Shown: positions 44,533 through 55,948, counted from the stretch's first letter. The stretch: DNA of 64,000 bases from Aphrocallistes beatrix (GCA_963281255.1 OY725497.1:2728001-2792000); one strand, 5' to 3'. The notes: generated by a model from the sequence alone, not told the origin. A program made the numbers and translations.

Positions 44533-46695
44533 ATAAAATGTACTATTTACCTATGGGTTTTCCATATCTAGTAATCGATTAATGAACCCAAAATACTTGT
44601 CTGGCTTCAGAGGTTTGAATTATGACGTCATTTTATTTTTTACACACCCATTATTTAATTTTCTCTTCTGTTAAATATTTTATTATTTTACATACACATG
44701 TATATATGATCAAAGTCAGCTTCTATTAGCATATACACAACCTAAATAACCAAATTACGACCCATAAGTGCCATATTAACGCTTTATACTAAGTGAAATA
44801 TCAAGATTTTGGGGCAGAGTCAACGAATTTTTCTGGTTATAAAGGTGGCATTTGGTCACCCTTACATTACATATTCCTAATATGCCCTATTTGATCACAA
44901 TGGCTTGCATACTAAAGTCCTTCGGTAGCTCGAGAGGAGTGGGTCGCTCTGGCTAAGAAGACTGAAACAATTGTAGATGCATGGAATTAAAAATCTTGTT
45001 TAAAAATCATTGTCTAGTGACATTTCAGGTTGAATCAATCCTAAAACTATCGTAATGATTTTAAGGTTAGTTGGGATCATGGATGTTTTGTTTCCATAGA
45101 TATATCAGACTCAGCGATTATTTTTTCCGCTAGAATTCGCTTCTATGCGGGTTGCGCTGATGGAATTGAATAAAATGTTTTGTTTTCCCATTCTTCCAAT
45201 TTCTTTAGCTTTTTCGAACAATCCCTGGTCGATTTGAGAATATTGAATTTCTGCCGAATAGGTTCATATTCATTCTCTCTATTTGAAATTATTCCATAAA
45301 TGCCTTAGCAGCCTCACGTATGCATTCCTTAGTTGTGAGGTAATCCCAAACATCTCGATTATTCATTTTGGTATAGAGAAAAGCTTTTGGCCTTAATAAA
45401 TAAATAGCATTTATTTGTATGTAATATTGATGGCGGCCATTTATATACTGAAATATTTCCATTTGCGCGGGGCTGGAAAGTGGTTAAGATTCAAGTTAAT
45501 TGGTTAAACTTTAGATAAAAATAGGACTACTAACACGACACGACACCACAAGATTACGAACTACCAATGCAAGGAACTTAACAGTTCGGACACTCAGCGA
45601 ATCATACAATTCAGTGAATATTATATTGCAAGTCAATCAATTATATTGGCGTATTCAACAGTTTTAGAATTAGTTAAACTATAATTACACACTGTGAAAG
45701 TCTCAACTCATTCTGATATAAATCAAACGAGTAACATGAGTTTGAAATGATGCGTGATTTTGAAACCACAAAATTTCTCAAACTACACGTATATTTAGCC
45801 ATTCAACTGTATAATCTGTATTATATTTCTAATTCTACTCGGAATTTTTAACTGCGAATACGGTTACCTAGGTTCTAGAGTATGCTGAACACGATAAAAA
45901 CTTTTTGCAGATCAGAAGAGGTGAAAAAATTGACCAACTCCCTGTCAATAAACAACTGTGAGCTAGCCCATTGAGTTAAATATCTTATCTATTATTTTTT
46001 AGAAAACATTCCGGGGCATCGAGATATCATATGTCATATTCTTTTAGTTAATTATTTTCTGTCTATCAGTTTATAGGTATAGTATGGCTTACAGTATATA
46101 GAAGTCGAATTAATTCCTAACTTAACCCTATTATTGTAGTTTGTCAGATTAATTTTGGCAACGTTGAAATGTCTGTATAGCGTGTAGCAAAGATTTGTAT
46201 CAGTTGGTAATAAATTAGTAACATTTATAGCATGAATTGCCTTTCGCCATGTGGCATGTATGTAGATGCACTGATATAGGGCCAAATGATCATTTTTTAG
46301 TTTCTCGAACGTATTGGGGTTTTGAATCTAAACGACCCTAAACGACCGCTTCGCCCCTTGGATGCTTAATCACTCCTGCACCATCCAAAACTTTCACCCT
46401 CCCAAAGATTTTTGGATAGATCCACCCCTGATGCAACGCCTGCGGGCCGATGATAAAACTCGGATGGCCCCGCGTGCAACTCTGACCCATACAGCTCCTG
46501 TGAGAAATATATAATTGATAGTCTTATTAACAAGTAAATGGGCAGAAGAAAAAAGAAAATATCTCAATCAGAAAATACAAATACGTATCAAAATACGTAC
46601 ATATTACTTGAATGACATGTGAAAATAATCTATCAAAATCACACCAGAGCAGTAATAGAATGCATATACTGAGTATAGCTATACTGCATTCACAC
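44533..46695. other. Long spacer, nothing recognised
   Basis: AT-rich, with no supported gene on either strand and no clear repeat. The short frames here lack motifs. Confidence 0.5.
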
Positions 46696-48777
46696 TTAAT
46701 AATAGTCTGTGAAAAGGAAGTCGTAGCAGCATTCCGCATCAATGTCCTGAAGGTCTGCCGGGTTGGCGAGTCCGCTGTCGAGCCATTTATTGAAGAGAGA
46801 GTTAGAAGTATCTGGCTGAGGAAGGACGGCGGGAAGTTCTGGGAACAGGTGGGGAATGGGAGCAGCAGTTGGATCGGTTAGGATATTCAACATGTCAGGT
46901 TGTCCAGTAGTGGGGTCACAATCGGAGCCTTGTCCTGAAGAGAGGTTAGTGGAGGGCTCGGGAAAGGTAGGGAGCTTAGGCTCGAAGGTATAAGCAGCGT
47001 CGTTGGGAATAAAATCGAATCTAGAATTTGAACCAATATTATATCCATCGTTACATGAGCTGCTAAAGTAAGGAATGTCAATCGATTCCATTTCATTAGG
47101 CTCGTTGTAGTAGGGGAGAGCAGCAGGGGAGTTGGGGAAGAAGGAATTGTTCAGGTAGGGAGAGTCTATAAGTGCTTGATCTTGCCGGTAGGGGTAGGCA
47201 GGTGTGGGCACATTAGGGTAGAAGTTAGGTGGATGAGTAGGATCAAACGGCCGCTCGTAATCCGGATCTCTCTCTGGCGAAGTTTGAATTCCTATCGTCC
47301 TGGTAGTCATGGTTGAAACTGATCTCATCTCTGGAGCAGGGGCGGGTGGACTGTGCCCGTGGTGGTGGGAGTAGTAGGGCTGCGAAGAAGAGGGCAGGAG
47401 TTGCGAGGTAGGAGGCCTAACAGCGGACTCAGTTCTCAGACGTTTTGTGTCTGGGGAGACAGAGTAGTTAGAGTTAAGGGATTGCGCCTGAATCGGATTG
47501 TCTTTGGAACGCTTCGACCTTGGCGGGGCCGGACTATGATGAGGAACAGAAAATCTCTGCTTGGGAAGGAGGTCTCTTATCAAATTGATTGTATCGTTCA
47601 TATCGCTCTTCTTCTCTTTCTGCTCGTGGAAGTCCTTTATCTCCATGAGCGCAGCTTTTTGCATCAGATCGAGAGACGTGAGGCCTTTCTCAAAAGAGAA
47701 ATTGAATTGCTTGAGGCAGACCGCCTCGACCAGAGGATTGTGGTGCGTTTTGAGGTACCTGTGCTTGAGGGCTGTGTCTGCCGTGATCCTCTCCTCGGGA
47801 TCTAGCGCCAGCATCTTGTCCAAGAGGCTGATGGACTCCTTCGGAGCCGAGGGGAGAAGAGAGGGGAAATGAGTGCGCTTTTGTTCAGGAAGTGATTGGA
47901 TATACTTTCTCACCTTTTCAGACTGCACCCGCTCTAAGAGAGGCTTCTTGGGGGTTCCAGTCACACTCAAGATAAGCTGGAGCTCGTTGAGGTAGGAAGT
48001 GCCAGGGAATAGGGTCTTCCCGTTGATCAGCTCTGCGATGATGCAACCGAGCGACCACACATCTAGCGCACAGGTGTGCGGCCCCACGTTCATCATGAGC
48101 TCCGGCGCACTGTACCACTGCGTGGCTATGTACTCCGTCATGGTGTTGTCAGCGCGCGAGCAGACGAAGTCAGGACGTTGAGACTTGACGTCCCGAGCAA
48201 GGTTGAAGTTGCCTATCTTGATGTTACAGTTCTCATCCACCAAAATGTTCGAAGGTTTCAAGTCTCTGTGCACGATGTTACCCGAGTGAATGTACTTGAG
48301 AGCTTTGAGGATTTGGTAGAAGAAGTACTTGATGTGATCGTCAGTCAGCTGATTCGAGTTGATCACCTTCTGAAGGTCTGTCTGCATTAAGTCTAACACG
48401 ATGTATATGTCTTTTCCTAAGCCACTTGGGCGTAAAAAGTCGCAAGCACAAATGATATTTTCATGATCAAAATGTGTCAGTATTTTAATCTCCCGAAGCG
48501 CTCGCTTGGCGCTTAACAGCTGACTGAACGGATCAGGCATTTTCTTGATGGCTACTTGCTTCCCAGTCAGTGTGTCGGTAGCTGAGCAGATAACGCCGTA
48601 CGCCCCCATCCCTATGCTAGATTCAGGCTTATAGCGAGATTCCACGATAAACGTCACTTCCCTGTTTCCGTGTTTTATCTTGTAGCGCTTGAGCTGAGGA
48701 CGAGAGTCCAGCAAACTCTTGCCAGCTGCGGTTTGACTCACTTCCTTCTCATCGAATTTTCTGACAAGAGACGCCAT
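46696..48777 (-). CDS. ERK5-class MAP kinase with degenerate DFG motif
   Basis: 693 aa in one exon; ATG at 48777, preceded in frame only by TTG. The kinase domain is about residues 49-355. It has the Gly loop GMGAYG, VAIK lysine 78, catalytic loop HRDLKPSN (170-177), activation-loop TEY (214-216) and a MAPK C-lobe (LDVWSLGCIIAEL, YIQSLPEQKRTHF), closest to MAPK7/ERK5. Two things are odd. The Mg-binding DFG reads NFN (190-192, in IKIGNFNLAR), and the usual TRWYRAPE reads TQWYSAPE. The Asp-to-Asn change normally abolishes catalysis. A long Pro/Ser-rich tail ends in an acidic-aromatic segment (DLQDIDAECCYDFLFTDYY), reminiscent of ERK5's C-terminal transactivation region. It may be a pseudokinase or scaffold. 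Confidence 0.9.
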   Translation of the reverse strand: MASLVRKFDEKEVSQTAAGKSLLDSRPQLKRYKIKHGNREVTFIVESRYKPESSIGMGAYGVICSATDTLTGKQVAIKKMPDPFSQLLSAKRALREIKILTHFDHENIICACDFLRPSGLGKDIYIVLDLMQTDLQKVINSNQLTDDHIKYFFYQILKALKYIHSGNIVHRDLKPSNILVDENCNIKIGNFNLARDVKSQRPDFVCSRADNTMTEYIATQWYSAPELMMNVGPHTCALDVWSLGCIIAELINGKTLFPGTSYLNELQLILSVTGTPKKPLLERVQSEKVRKYIQSLPEQKRTHFPSLLPSAPKESISLLDKMLALDPEERITADTALKHRYLKTHHNPLVEAVCLKQFNFSFEKGLTSLDLMQKAALMEIKDFHEQKEKKSDMNDTINLIRDLLPKQRFSVPHHSPAPPRSKRSKDNPIQAQSLNSNYSVSPDTKRLRTESAVRPPTSQLLPSSSQPYYSHHHGHSPPAPAPEMRSVSTMTTRTIGIQTSPERDPDYERPFDPTHPPNFYPNVPTPAYPYRQDQALIDSPYLNNSFFPNSPAALPYYNEPNEMESIDIPYFSSSCNDGYNIGSNSRFDFIPNDAAYTFEPKLPTFPEPSTNLSSGQGSDCDPTTGQPDMLNILTDPTAAPIPHLFPELPAVLPQPDTSNSLFNKWLDSGLANPADLQDIDAECCYDFLFTDYY

Positions 48778-49186
48778 CAAATAGAAAGGAATGTACTAGC
48801 TAGAATTGTTTAAGCTATCCAATTACCAAAAACAATAATCTGTCAGATAACCAGTCAAAAAGAATTAATTGAACACATTGGTAAGATCGAATTTCCAGAG
48901 TAAAATTGTATACAATTATGTCTAAGCATTTTACTACGTATATGGTGTCCAGGAAAGTTCAGGCCTTTTCGGAAAAAAAGTTAAATGTCTAGGTTTTGAG
49001 AGGAATTCCTCTGGTCACCCCTAGATTTTAACATCAGTTAAAACTAGGTCTCGATCCAGGTCTTTCTCTTCAGATTCTATTTCTACTAATACCTACTAGT
49101 TTCGAAATTTAGAAGTGCGATCTGAAAACCAACAAATTCATGTCATGCAGTTCTAGAAGAATGATTAGATACTCGTAATGTAATAG
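48778..49186. other. 5' flank of the kinase gene
   Basis: No gene or clear repeat is seen. It is the likely promoter side of the kinase. Confidence 0.4.
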
Positions 49187-49287
49187 ATCAGACGGAGTTG
49201 AGGCAGGGGGGGGTTGTGGAGTAGAACTTTATTAGGTGATGTTTTCCAAATGTAGATTTATGGGTGTCATAATAATAATATAAATGT

Positions 49288-49288
49288 A

Positions 49289-49371
<83 letters not shown>
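49288..49371. repeat. (ATT)n microsatellite
   Basis: About 28 TTA/ATT units in the left arm of the inverted-arm element. Confidence 0.97.
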
Positions 49372-49372
<1 letters not shown>

Positions 49373-50440
49373 GGGGTATCCAGGCATGAGGAATTCGTTT
49401 AGATCACTTTGGAACCATGAATTTCATCGTTAAGGTAGTTAAGGCGGCATTAAAGAGATGGCGTTAGCATTATTTCCAATTTATGCTATACATCCACTAT
49501 AAGCAAAATTTAACGCCAACTAACCCTCTTAGCATTGCTGAACAGACTCTTTTCCATGGACTATTTATTATTAAGTCTATGTCTTAGTTTATCTGATACA
49601 TTTCTCAGCCGGCCCGAGGATACTTCGCCTTTTAAAGGCGTCATCGGGTCAGTGATTAAAACCCTACCCGGTCTGTGTATAATACGGTAAGAATATTCTT
49701 CCAACTCGAGGATCCAACGGGCAAAAGTCCTACTGGGTCTTTCTGGTTATGGGGCCATTTCAGTGGAGTGTTCCATAATCAGCTCAACCTCGCCTGTTGC
49801 TTTCAAGTAATGTCCTACTTCTGGCAGGCTGTACTAACGCCCATGCAGGGTCTGGCGCTGCCATGCCTCCAGCTGACCCACAGAATAACTTCTTTGGGTC
49901 GAACTAAGTGTCGAAGAAAAGAAATGAATCGGACGTAGCTCTCTGCTTGATCTGTCCCTCTGAGATAGTTCGCGGTAATTTCCGTAGAGCTAGCGCAAGC
50001 TTCGATCGAAAAACTCCTTCCCCAATCTGGGAAGCTAGCACTACTGGTTCTTTGACTAATTTATACCGTAGAGAATCGAATGCTTGAGAGCATCCCTATG
50101 CCTAGACCATCTCCACTCTGCTCCTTTTCTTGACAGTTCATAAAGTGGGCTTGCTATTTGTGCCATGTGCGAAATGTATGTTCTGGAAAAGTTGACAGCG
50201 CCCAGAAATTGCTGTCAGTAAGATTCCGTAGTACTGGGAATTTGACTAGATTCTCCGAGGAAATGGCATCGGCCTCCTTCCAGCCCTGAAACCACCACTT
50301 GTCCCAAGAATTCTAGCTGCTTCGGAAGAACTGGCATTTCTTGAATTTGACATGCAGACCTGCTTGTTGGAGACGGACGAGTACGGCTCTTAATTCTTGC
50401 ATGTGTTGCTCGAAGTCATTTGAGTATTATATGCAATCGT

Positions 50441-50696
50441 CAATGTAAGACTCAGTACGACTCAGCCCTTGCAAGGTATTATCCATTAGATGTTGGAAAA
50501 TTGCTTGAAGGCTGACCAACCCAAAGAGCATGACGGTTATCACGAATAATAATAATATACATTTATTTATTATTATTATTATATTATTATTATTCGTGAT
50601 AACCGTCATGCTCTTTGGGTTGGTCAGCCTTCAAGCAACTTTCCAACATCTAATGGATAATACCTTGCAAGGGCTAAGTCGTACTGAGTCTTACAT
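50441..50696. repeat. Palindrome with (ATT)n centre
   Basis: CAATGTAAGACTCAGTACGA at the left returns inverted at the right. The arms of about 110 bp meet at an AT/ATT run near 50570. The arms are gypsy RT sequence, so the same RT piece appears once on each strand. Confidence 0.92.
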
Positions 50697-51742
50697 TGTA
50701 TTAATCTGGGTATTAATTTCCCCTTGCCAATGCGGGGGGGCATTTGCCTTGGCCTGGATTTGCACGGTGCAGCATTTCCTGTGTCTATTGCGTACGCGTA
50801 TCTTGGGGTGCGTCCTGATTTGTCGTTAAATATTCCTTCAAATTTCTACGAAAGTATCGTGCTGCTTCGGATTCGAGTCCGTTTGGTATCCGTCTGCAAC
50901 TTGCCTTTGCGAATGACTATCAATAAGTTTTATCACCCGGGGCCTAGCGAGCGGTTTTCCTTCAATGCCCCTTCTTAAATTTCGATGACGGAACTACCCA
51001 GCGTAATAGTCCTGCTTCCTAGTCAAAGATAACCCGACCGAACAATCTAAGGAATTGGCTGCCTAATAGCAGTGCTCGTTCTTCTTCTACGACTGTATTT
51101 GCACCCAGCACGTTTCCGTCTCCAGCTCTAACGGGATTTCAACGGTGCCTACGATGGTGATAGGGACCCCTCCGACGCCATAAGCCAGTCCAACACCAAC
51201 ACCTGACATACCTAGCTCATTCATAGTCTGTATGTCCTTCACTTTTACTTTGGCTCCTGTATCTAACAATGCACGAACCGCAAGCCATCGACACTTTAAC
51301 TGCAGTGGAAGCTGAATCCTCACCCATTAGTTCATCCATCTTTTTCACGTAGTCCCTTCCTCTGCGGTTGGCATTCCGTGGCCACTCCACATCTGAACTA
51401 GGACAGTTGGGCGCATCATGTCCTCTACTGTGACAGGCGCACACGCGATCTGGGCACGCTGTTATCAAGTTGTTCAAAGTAAAATAAAGAACAAGCAATG
51501 ATATTTAAGAATTTGCTAATTATAACCTAAGAGTTTAATTTAATAATGTATGGTTTGCATTATATACATTATTATAATCATTAAATATGATGATGACATC
51601 AACATTTTGATGGCACATTAGCCACTTCAACGATCACTCGAAAGGTATTTTAAAAATATTCTTCGTATCTGAAAAGCATTTAAAAGTCTGTTCGGCAATA
51701 CAAGTTGGCGTTAAATTTTGCTTATAGTGGATGTATAGCATA

Positions 51743-52029
51743 CAGTGGCGGCACCAATTTCCGACAGGAATACATGCGTCATTCATTTGTCCATGCCTTC
51801 GCACTATTTTACTAGGCTTCTATTATATCGATAAACAGGTTTCTCTAATTCAATAGTGTACACCAATATTTAAGTGTAATTACATACAAATATAAATAAA
51901 TCAATTGTTGCTACAAATGTCTTTAATGATTAGTTCTCATTGGCGGGTAATCTGTACCAAAAAAATGTTGGTGCCCCACTGGAAATGATGTGTGCCCCCC
52001 CAGTGGCGGCGTCCTGGCGCCGCCTCTGA
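51743..52029. mobile_element. hAT-type MITE with exact 8-bp TSD
   Basis: The ends CAGTGGCGGCACCA and (other strand) CAGAGGCGGCGCCAGG are flanked by ATAGCATA at 51735-51742 and 52030-52037. It is inserted in the right arm of the inverted-arm element and is similar at its ends to the kinesin-intron MITE at 2720. Confidence 0.88.
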
Positions 52030-52455
52030 TAGCATAATTAGAAAAAATGTGAACGCCATCTCTTTAATGGCGCCTTAACTACCTGAACGATGAAATTCAC
52101 GGTTCCAAAGTGATCTAAACGAATTCCTCATGCCTGAATAGTGAATACCCCTAATAGTTTGGTATGTACCTATAAGAGCCATTCATTGTGTGTCTGAAGT
52201 ACAATTTTCAAGCCTCGTTTCCGCCTTCAGGGACACCCATAAATGCTAGGGTAAATTTTCAGATAAAATCCCATATTTGGTAAACGCAGCGGGATGGCCT
52301 GTTTACCAATGTTTTCTTGTTCAGGAAAGTATTCTACATTAGAAAAACATCACCTAATAAATTTATAGTCCACAGCTCCCCTACCTCACAGCTCACACTC
52401 CATCTGGTCTAGAATTATCACTAAATAATTGTTTTTAAAATCACCAATTCATATA

Positions 52456-53587
52456 CAGGTAAACCTCTAAAAGCGGCACCTCTGAAATATGACAACCTCC
52501 AGATACGGCACAAAACAATTCTCTCGATTGACTTTCCTCTATAAATACAGTCCACTTCCGAAAATCGGGCTCCCTTAAACCGGGGCGCATCCGGGAAATA
52601 TGGTCGTGTTATATACAAATTACTCTCGGAAACCGGGGCGAGTTTGGATGATATTTTTCTTTACAAAATTATGTTTTTAGTTTAAAACATTCCATTTGTA
52701 TATGCTTAATGTATGAAGAGTTGTTACACAGCATTTATGGGTGTGGGTGCCACGATGAATTAGAGTCAAAGTACAATTTTTTACTGTCATCAATGTAATG
52801 CCTATGAGACAGACTGACTGTGTACTATGTACATACGTATGTACTATACAAAGGCGAAACAACAGGTTCGGCGGGTATGTGAGAGCCGTGTAACTTTTTG
52901 CAGTGGTCTTACTATAGCATAATGATTGAGGATGCTTGTTTACACGGACCCAAGATTATTTCCCTTAAATGCTTTGTTTTTGTCACGAGCTATACTGACT
53001 TGACGCAGTACATCTAATCACTCGAAAACCGGGGCGCCCAGCTCTGGTCCCGAGGTGCCCCGGTTTTCGGAAGTGGACTGTAATAAATCGTGATCCTCCA
53101 AAAATAAGGCAATTAAGTGAACTCCGGATTGATATTTTCAATGCAAAATTTACTCCGAAATGCGACACTGTCTGGCGAACGCACACTTGTGTCCAACAAA
53201 TATTTGCGTTTATTAATTCATATATTATTCATCAATTTAATTAACAATAGTTAATATATAAACTTAAGGAATATCTAAAATATCTAACTGTCTAGAGAAA
53301 CCACTCGAAGTTAGGGAGTTTACAACTTCCTTCATTTTATCTATACACGTAGTATATTTTAGGTTCAAACGAACAGTAGACACATGGTTTACCTCTAATC
53401 CATACCCGGCTTCCCGATTGATTATTTCGTTGAGTTCAGGGTGTCAGAATGCACGCAGAAAAGTATTTGTTACCTTTATTCCGAATTAAAGTCATTTACT
53501 ATATCATTTATTGTGATATGTGGCAACCTCTGAAGATCCGCCACAAGCGCTGCTCCCAAAAGTGTCGCATTTCGGAGGTTTACCTGT
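52456..53587. mobile_element. pogo-like MITE with a second pogo-like element nested in it
   Basis: CAGGTAAACCTCTAAAAGCG at the left and its inverse GCATTTCGGAGGTTTACCTG at the right. The right part matches 18307-18480 and 29150-29330 in inverse orientation. A separate element (52548-53080) interrupts it. Confidence 0.7.
52548..53080. mobile_element. pogo/Tigger-like MITE, TA TSD
   Basis: The terminal repeats CAGTCCACTTCCGAAAATCG and GGTTTTCGGAAGTGGACTG are bounded by TA on both sides (52546-52547, 53081-53082). Repeated CCGGGGCG words lie near both ends. No transposase is seen. Confidence 0.82.
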
Positions 53588-53633
53588 GTGTATACTGTAT
53601 AAAAATTTCTAAATCAAAATAGGGAATTTTACA

Positions 53634-55490
53634 CTAAGCAAGTCTCTGTATCCCTCTAACCTTGAGAGACCATTGCAACAGAAATTTCCTATCCCCAATT
53701 TCCGGGAATCGGGAGTCACGAGCTGTCAGGTCCTCACTCAGCTTTTCATATTTCGAATTCGCTATTTCTAAAAGTCTCCGCTTGTCCAGATCACCTGCAA
53801 GAGGACCTTTGCGAATCCGCATGATGAACTCCTTCTCCTCTCCCGAAGGACGGAGAGGGGGGATCTCACCGCACATCAGTTTACTCAGCAGTCCGAGCTT
53901 GTGGAATGCTTGATAGAACAGTTTCCGCTCTTTCTTAGGATCGTCAGCGTACTTGCCATTCTCAATCGGCTTCAGATGCGTTCTGATAAAACCAAAGAAC
54001 TGAGTTATTAGCTTTTCAGTCACCAGCTTGTGTCGGTTGGCGCGCAACTCCTCCCAGAACGGAGCTGCGTAGTCCAGCTCATCATTCAGCAGCAGCTCAA
54101 ATATGGGAATGGAACCCTTCAGAAGTTGCTCAATGAAGAGACGCAGTTCGTAAGCGCAGAATTCTACCTCAACCTCTTTCCCTCTGTGCTCTATCGACTC
54201 TTTAGGCGCGGACAAGAAAGAGAGGTACTGCTGGGTAGGGAATGTGTACACTACGAGGTAGTCTATGTCGCTGGAAGGGAGGTTGAGCCCGTAGCTGAAG
54301 CTCCCGCAGCGAGTAAGCATCAGAATCTGAGAACTATCTAATCTCTCCATCCCTCCACCCACCTGCTCTGCAACCTGACTCAGGAACTGCAGGCGGGCGG
54401 GGGCGGGGGAGAGGGGAGGGCTGAGAAGAGTGTCCTGTCTCCTAAGCTCCGCGAGCCAGTCGCCCAGGAGAGTGAGGAGAGGAGGGGGCACTTGGGAAGG
54501 AAGTTTGGATACATTTGGCTCCAAATTATCTTTTAACTCGAGCAGGTGAGTTAAGATAGTCTCCCGCGAAATTTCCGCCCTGTGAGAATCTGTCAACCTC
54601 TGCAGAATCCCTTCCAGCTGTGGCAAATCGCCCGCAGTCACCGGGTTCTTCTCAAAGTCCCGCCAGACCATGAGAGGCAGTCCCTCACTAACACAAAGGG
54701 CGTGAAAGAGCAGACGATACGAGTCAGACAATTTATCAATTGTGGCGTCTTCCCGGAGAACAAATCGTTTTATATCTTTTCGGAATTTGGCAACGGTTCC
54801 GTAGGATTGTCCTAGGCATTTTCTAGCGAAATTTACAGTAATCAGTTCCGATTGTTGCAGCTTTCCTCTCAGCTGATCAAACTCTGGAGAGGATAGAACG
54901 GCAGACTCGAGGGGCGAGAAGAGCGCTTCCAGGAAACGGACATTTCCTTGTCTTATTTGGTTGCAAAAGTGGCGTACCTCCACAGCTATCACAAACTCTC
55001 TGTCTAACACTTCGTGTTGTTCCCTCTCGCTCTGGGATAGGAGGGTGAAGAAGTGCTCATCCAGCCCAACGTAAACAACGAACAACACATTCCGCGAGGA
55101 CTGGGACGATATCTCCGAATGAATGCTGGCAAAGAAAGGACAGGTGAGGAGACAAGAAAAAATAGGTTTCTTCCAAAAAGGAGCGAAGCATTGGTTAATC
55201 CAGTCAACAAGACGACTCTTGAATTCTCCTGAAAGGGAGGAAGGGGTGTGTGCACGAACGTCCCAGTGGAACTTGCTCAACAGCTCCTCATTCAAAGGGA
55301 AGGGGTTGTAAGGAGCGAATGTTCCCTCTAGCTTGCTCTTCTGCTCCTTCAGAGAATCTAAGAGTGCGTATCCTTCCTTCAAATCCATGTTTCCATTTCC
55401 TTCCTGCAGCAGGTGTTGAGGCTCCAGGGCTCGGAGGATATTGTGCTGTGTGTGGATTGCACGAGTAGCAAGATGTAGGACATCAGCCAT
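53634..55490 (-). CDS. RlaP-like nucleotidyltransferase-fold protein
   Basis: 618 aa from the ATG at 55490; upstream in-frame codons lack an ATG, and a TCTGGCAG just before could be a splice acceptor for a short 5' exon. The C-terminal half shows a polymerase-beta-type nucleotidyltransferase signature. It has RCGSFSYGLNLPSSDIDYLV (G396-S397; acidic pair D408, D410), a third acidic candidate in EVEFCAYELR, then helices typical of the RlaP/YcgL family (FIEQLLKGSIPIFELL, KLITQFFGFIRTHLKP). The N-terminal half (1-390) is helical and unrecognised. RlaP-type proteins are best known from bacteria and phages, and their substrate is unclear. The metal-binding residues are present, so activity is plausible. 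I do not assign a substrate. Confidence 0.75.
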   Translation of the reverse strand: MADVLHLATRAIHTQHNILRALEPQHLLQEGNGNMDLKEGYALLDSLKEQKSKLEGTFAPYNPFPLNEELLSKFHWDVRAHTPSSLSGEFKSRLVDWINQCFAPFWKKPIFSCLLTCPFFASIHSEISSQSSRNVLFVVYVGLDEHFFTLLSQSEREQHEVLDREFVIAVEVRHFCNQIRQGNVRFLEALFSPLESAVLSSPEFDQLRGKLQQSELITVNFARKCLGQSYGTVAKFRKDIKRFVLREDATIDKLSDSYRLLFHALCVSEGLPLMVWRDFEKNPVTAGDLPQLEGILQRLTDSHRAEISRETILTHLLELKDNLEPNVSKLPSQVPPPLLTLLGDWLAELRRQDTLLSPPLSPAPARLQFLSQVAEQVGGGMERLDSSQILMLTRCGSFSYGLNLPSSDIDYLVVYTFPTQQYLSFLSAPKESIEHRGKEVEVEFCAYELRLFIEQLLKGSIPIFELLLNDELDYAAPFWEELRANRHKLVTEKLITQFFGFIRTHLKPIENGKYADDPKKERKLFYQAFHKLGLLSKLMCGEIPPLRPSGEEKEFIMRIRKGPLAGDLDKRRLLEIANSKYEKLSEDLTARDSRFPEIGDRKFLLQWSLKVRGIQRLA

Positions 55491-55861
55491 TGTGCCTGCC
55501 AGACGTAAGTAGGGCAATGGAAGTCCCAGGCTATAATATTTCTCAATATATTACAATTAAAACTATTGAAAGCCCATCACAGACGTGCAGGGGGATGAGA
55601 ATGTGCTTCCACATTTTGGGGATGAGACAATATTTAAGTTACACACTCCCATTCCGTCTGTGAAGGGCTTTTAATTCGCTACTAATTTGTTGTATAATAC
55701 ACTTCTACGATAAAACGTGGATTTTATACTTTCGGTGTGTCGCATGACATCAGCATGCTGACGTTAGCATAGTATTGTAGAGTCATCATAAGTTGATTCT
55801 ATCTCTTATTTAACATTCGTGAGTTATTAGCCTTTAAAGTTTTTGAACCAGAAGTCATTTA
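55491..55861. other. Spacer, nothing recognised
   Basis: Inverted GAAAGCCCATCACAGACG / CCGTCTGTGAAGGGCTTTTA words (55569-55672) indicate a small hairpin repeat of about 105 bp. No gene. Confidence 0.6.
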
Positions 55862-55893
55862 TCCTTACTATTAAAACTCGATTACATAATGTT

Positions 55894-55948
<55 letters not shown>

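Larger units (their letters stand above)
49187..52414. mobile_element. Inverted-arm element enclosing decayed gypsy fragments
   Basis: TAGATCAGACGGAGTTG at the left is matched inverted by CATCTGGTCTAG at the right. Inverted homology continues through GGTGATGTTTT, GAATTCGTTTAGATCACTTT and GCAAAATTTAACGCCAAC (left arm to 49515, right arm from 51705). The middle carries minus-strand Ty3/gypsy debris. Gag/zinc-knuckle and protease (VRALLDTGAKVK) lie at 51498-51087, and RT words (GLVSLQAIFQHLMDNTLQG, YIDD) at 50609-50420 and further left. Because the arms are inverted rather than direct, they are not a normal LTR pair. Confidence 0.65.

Noticed and set aside
47353..48390. Plus-strand frames opposite the kinase
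   Set aside because: Shadows of the kinase coding strand without motifs.
49187..52414. Ordinary LTR retrotransposon with LTR arms
   Set aside because: The arms are inverted, not direct, so they cannot be a normal LTR pair.
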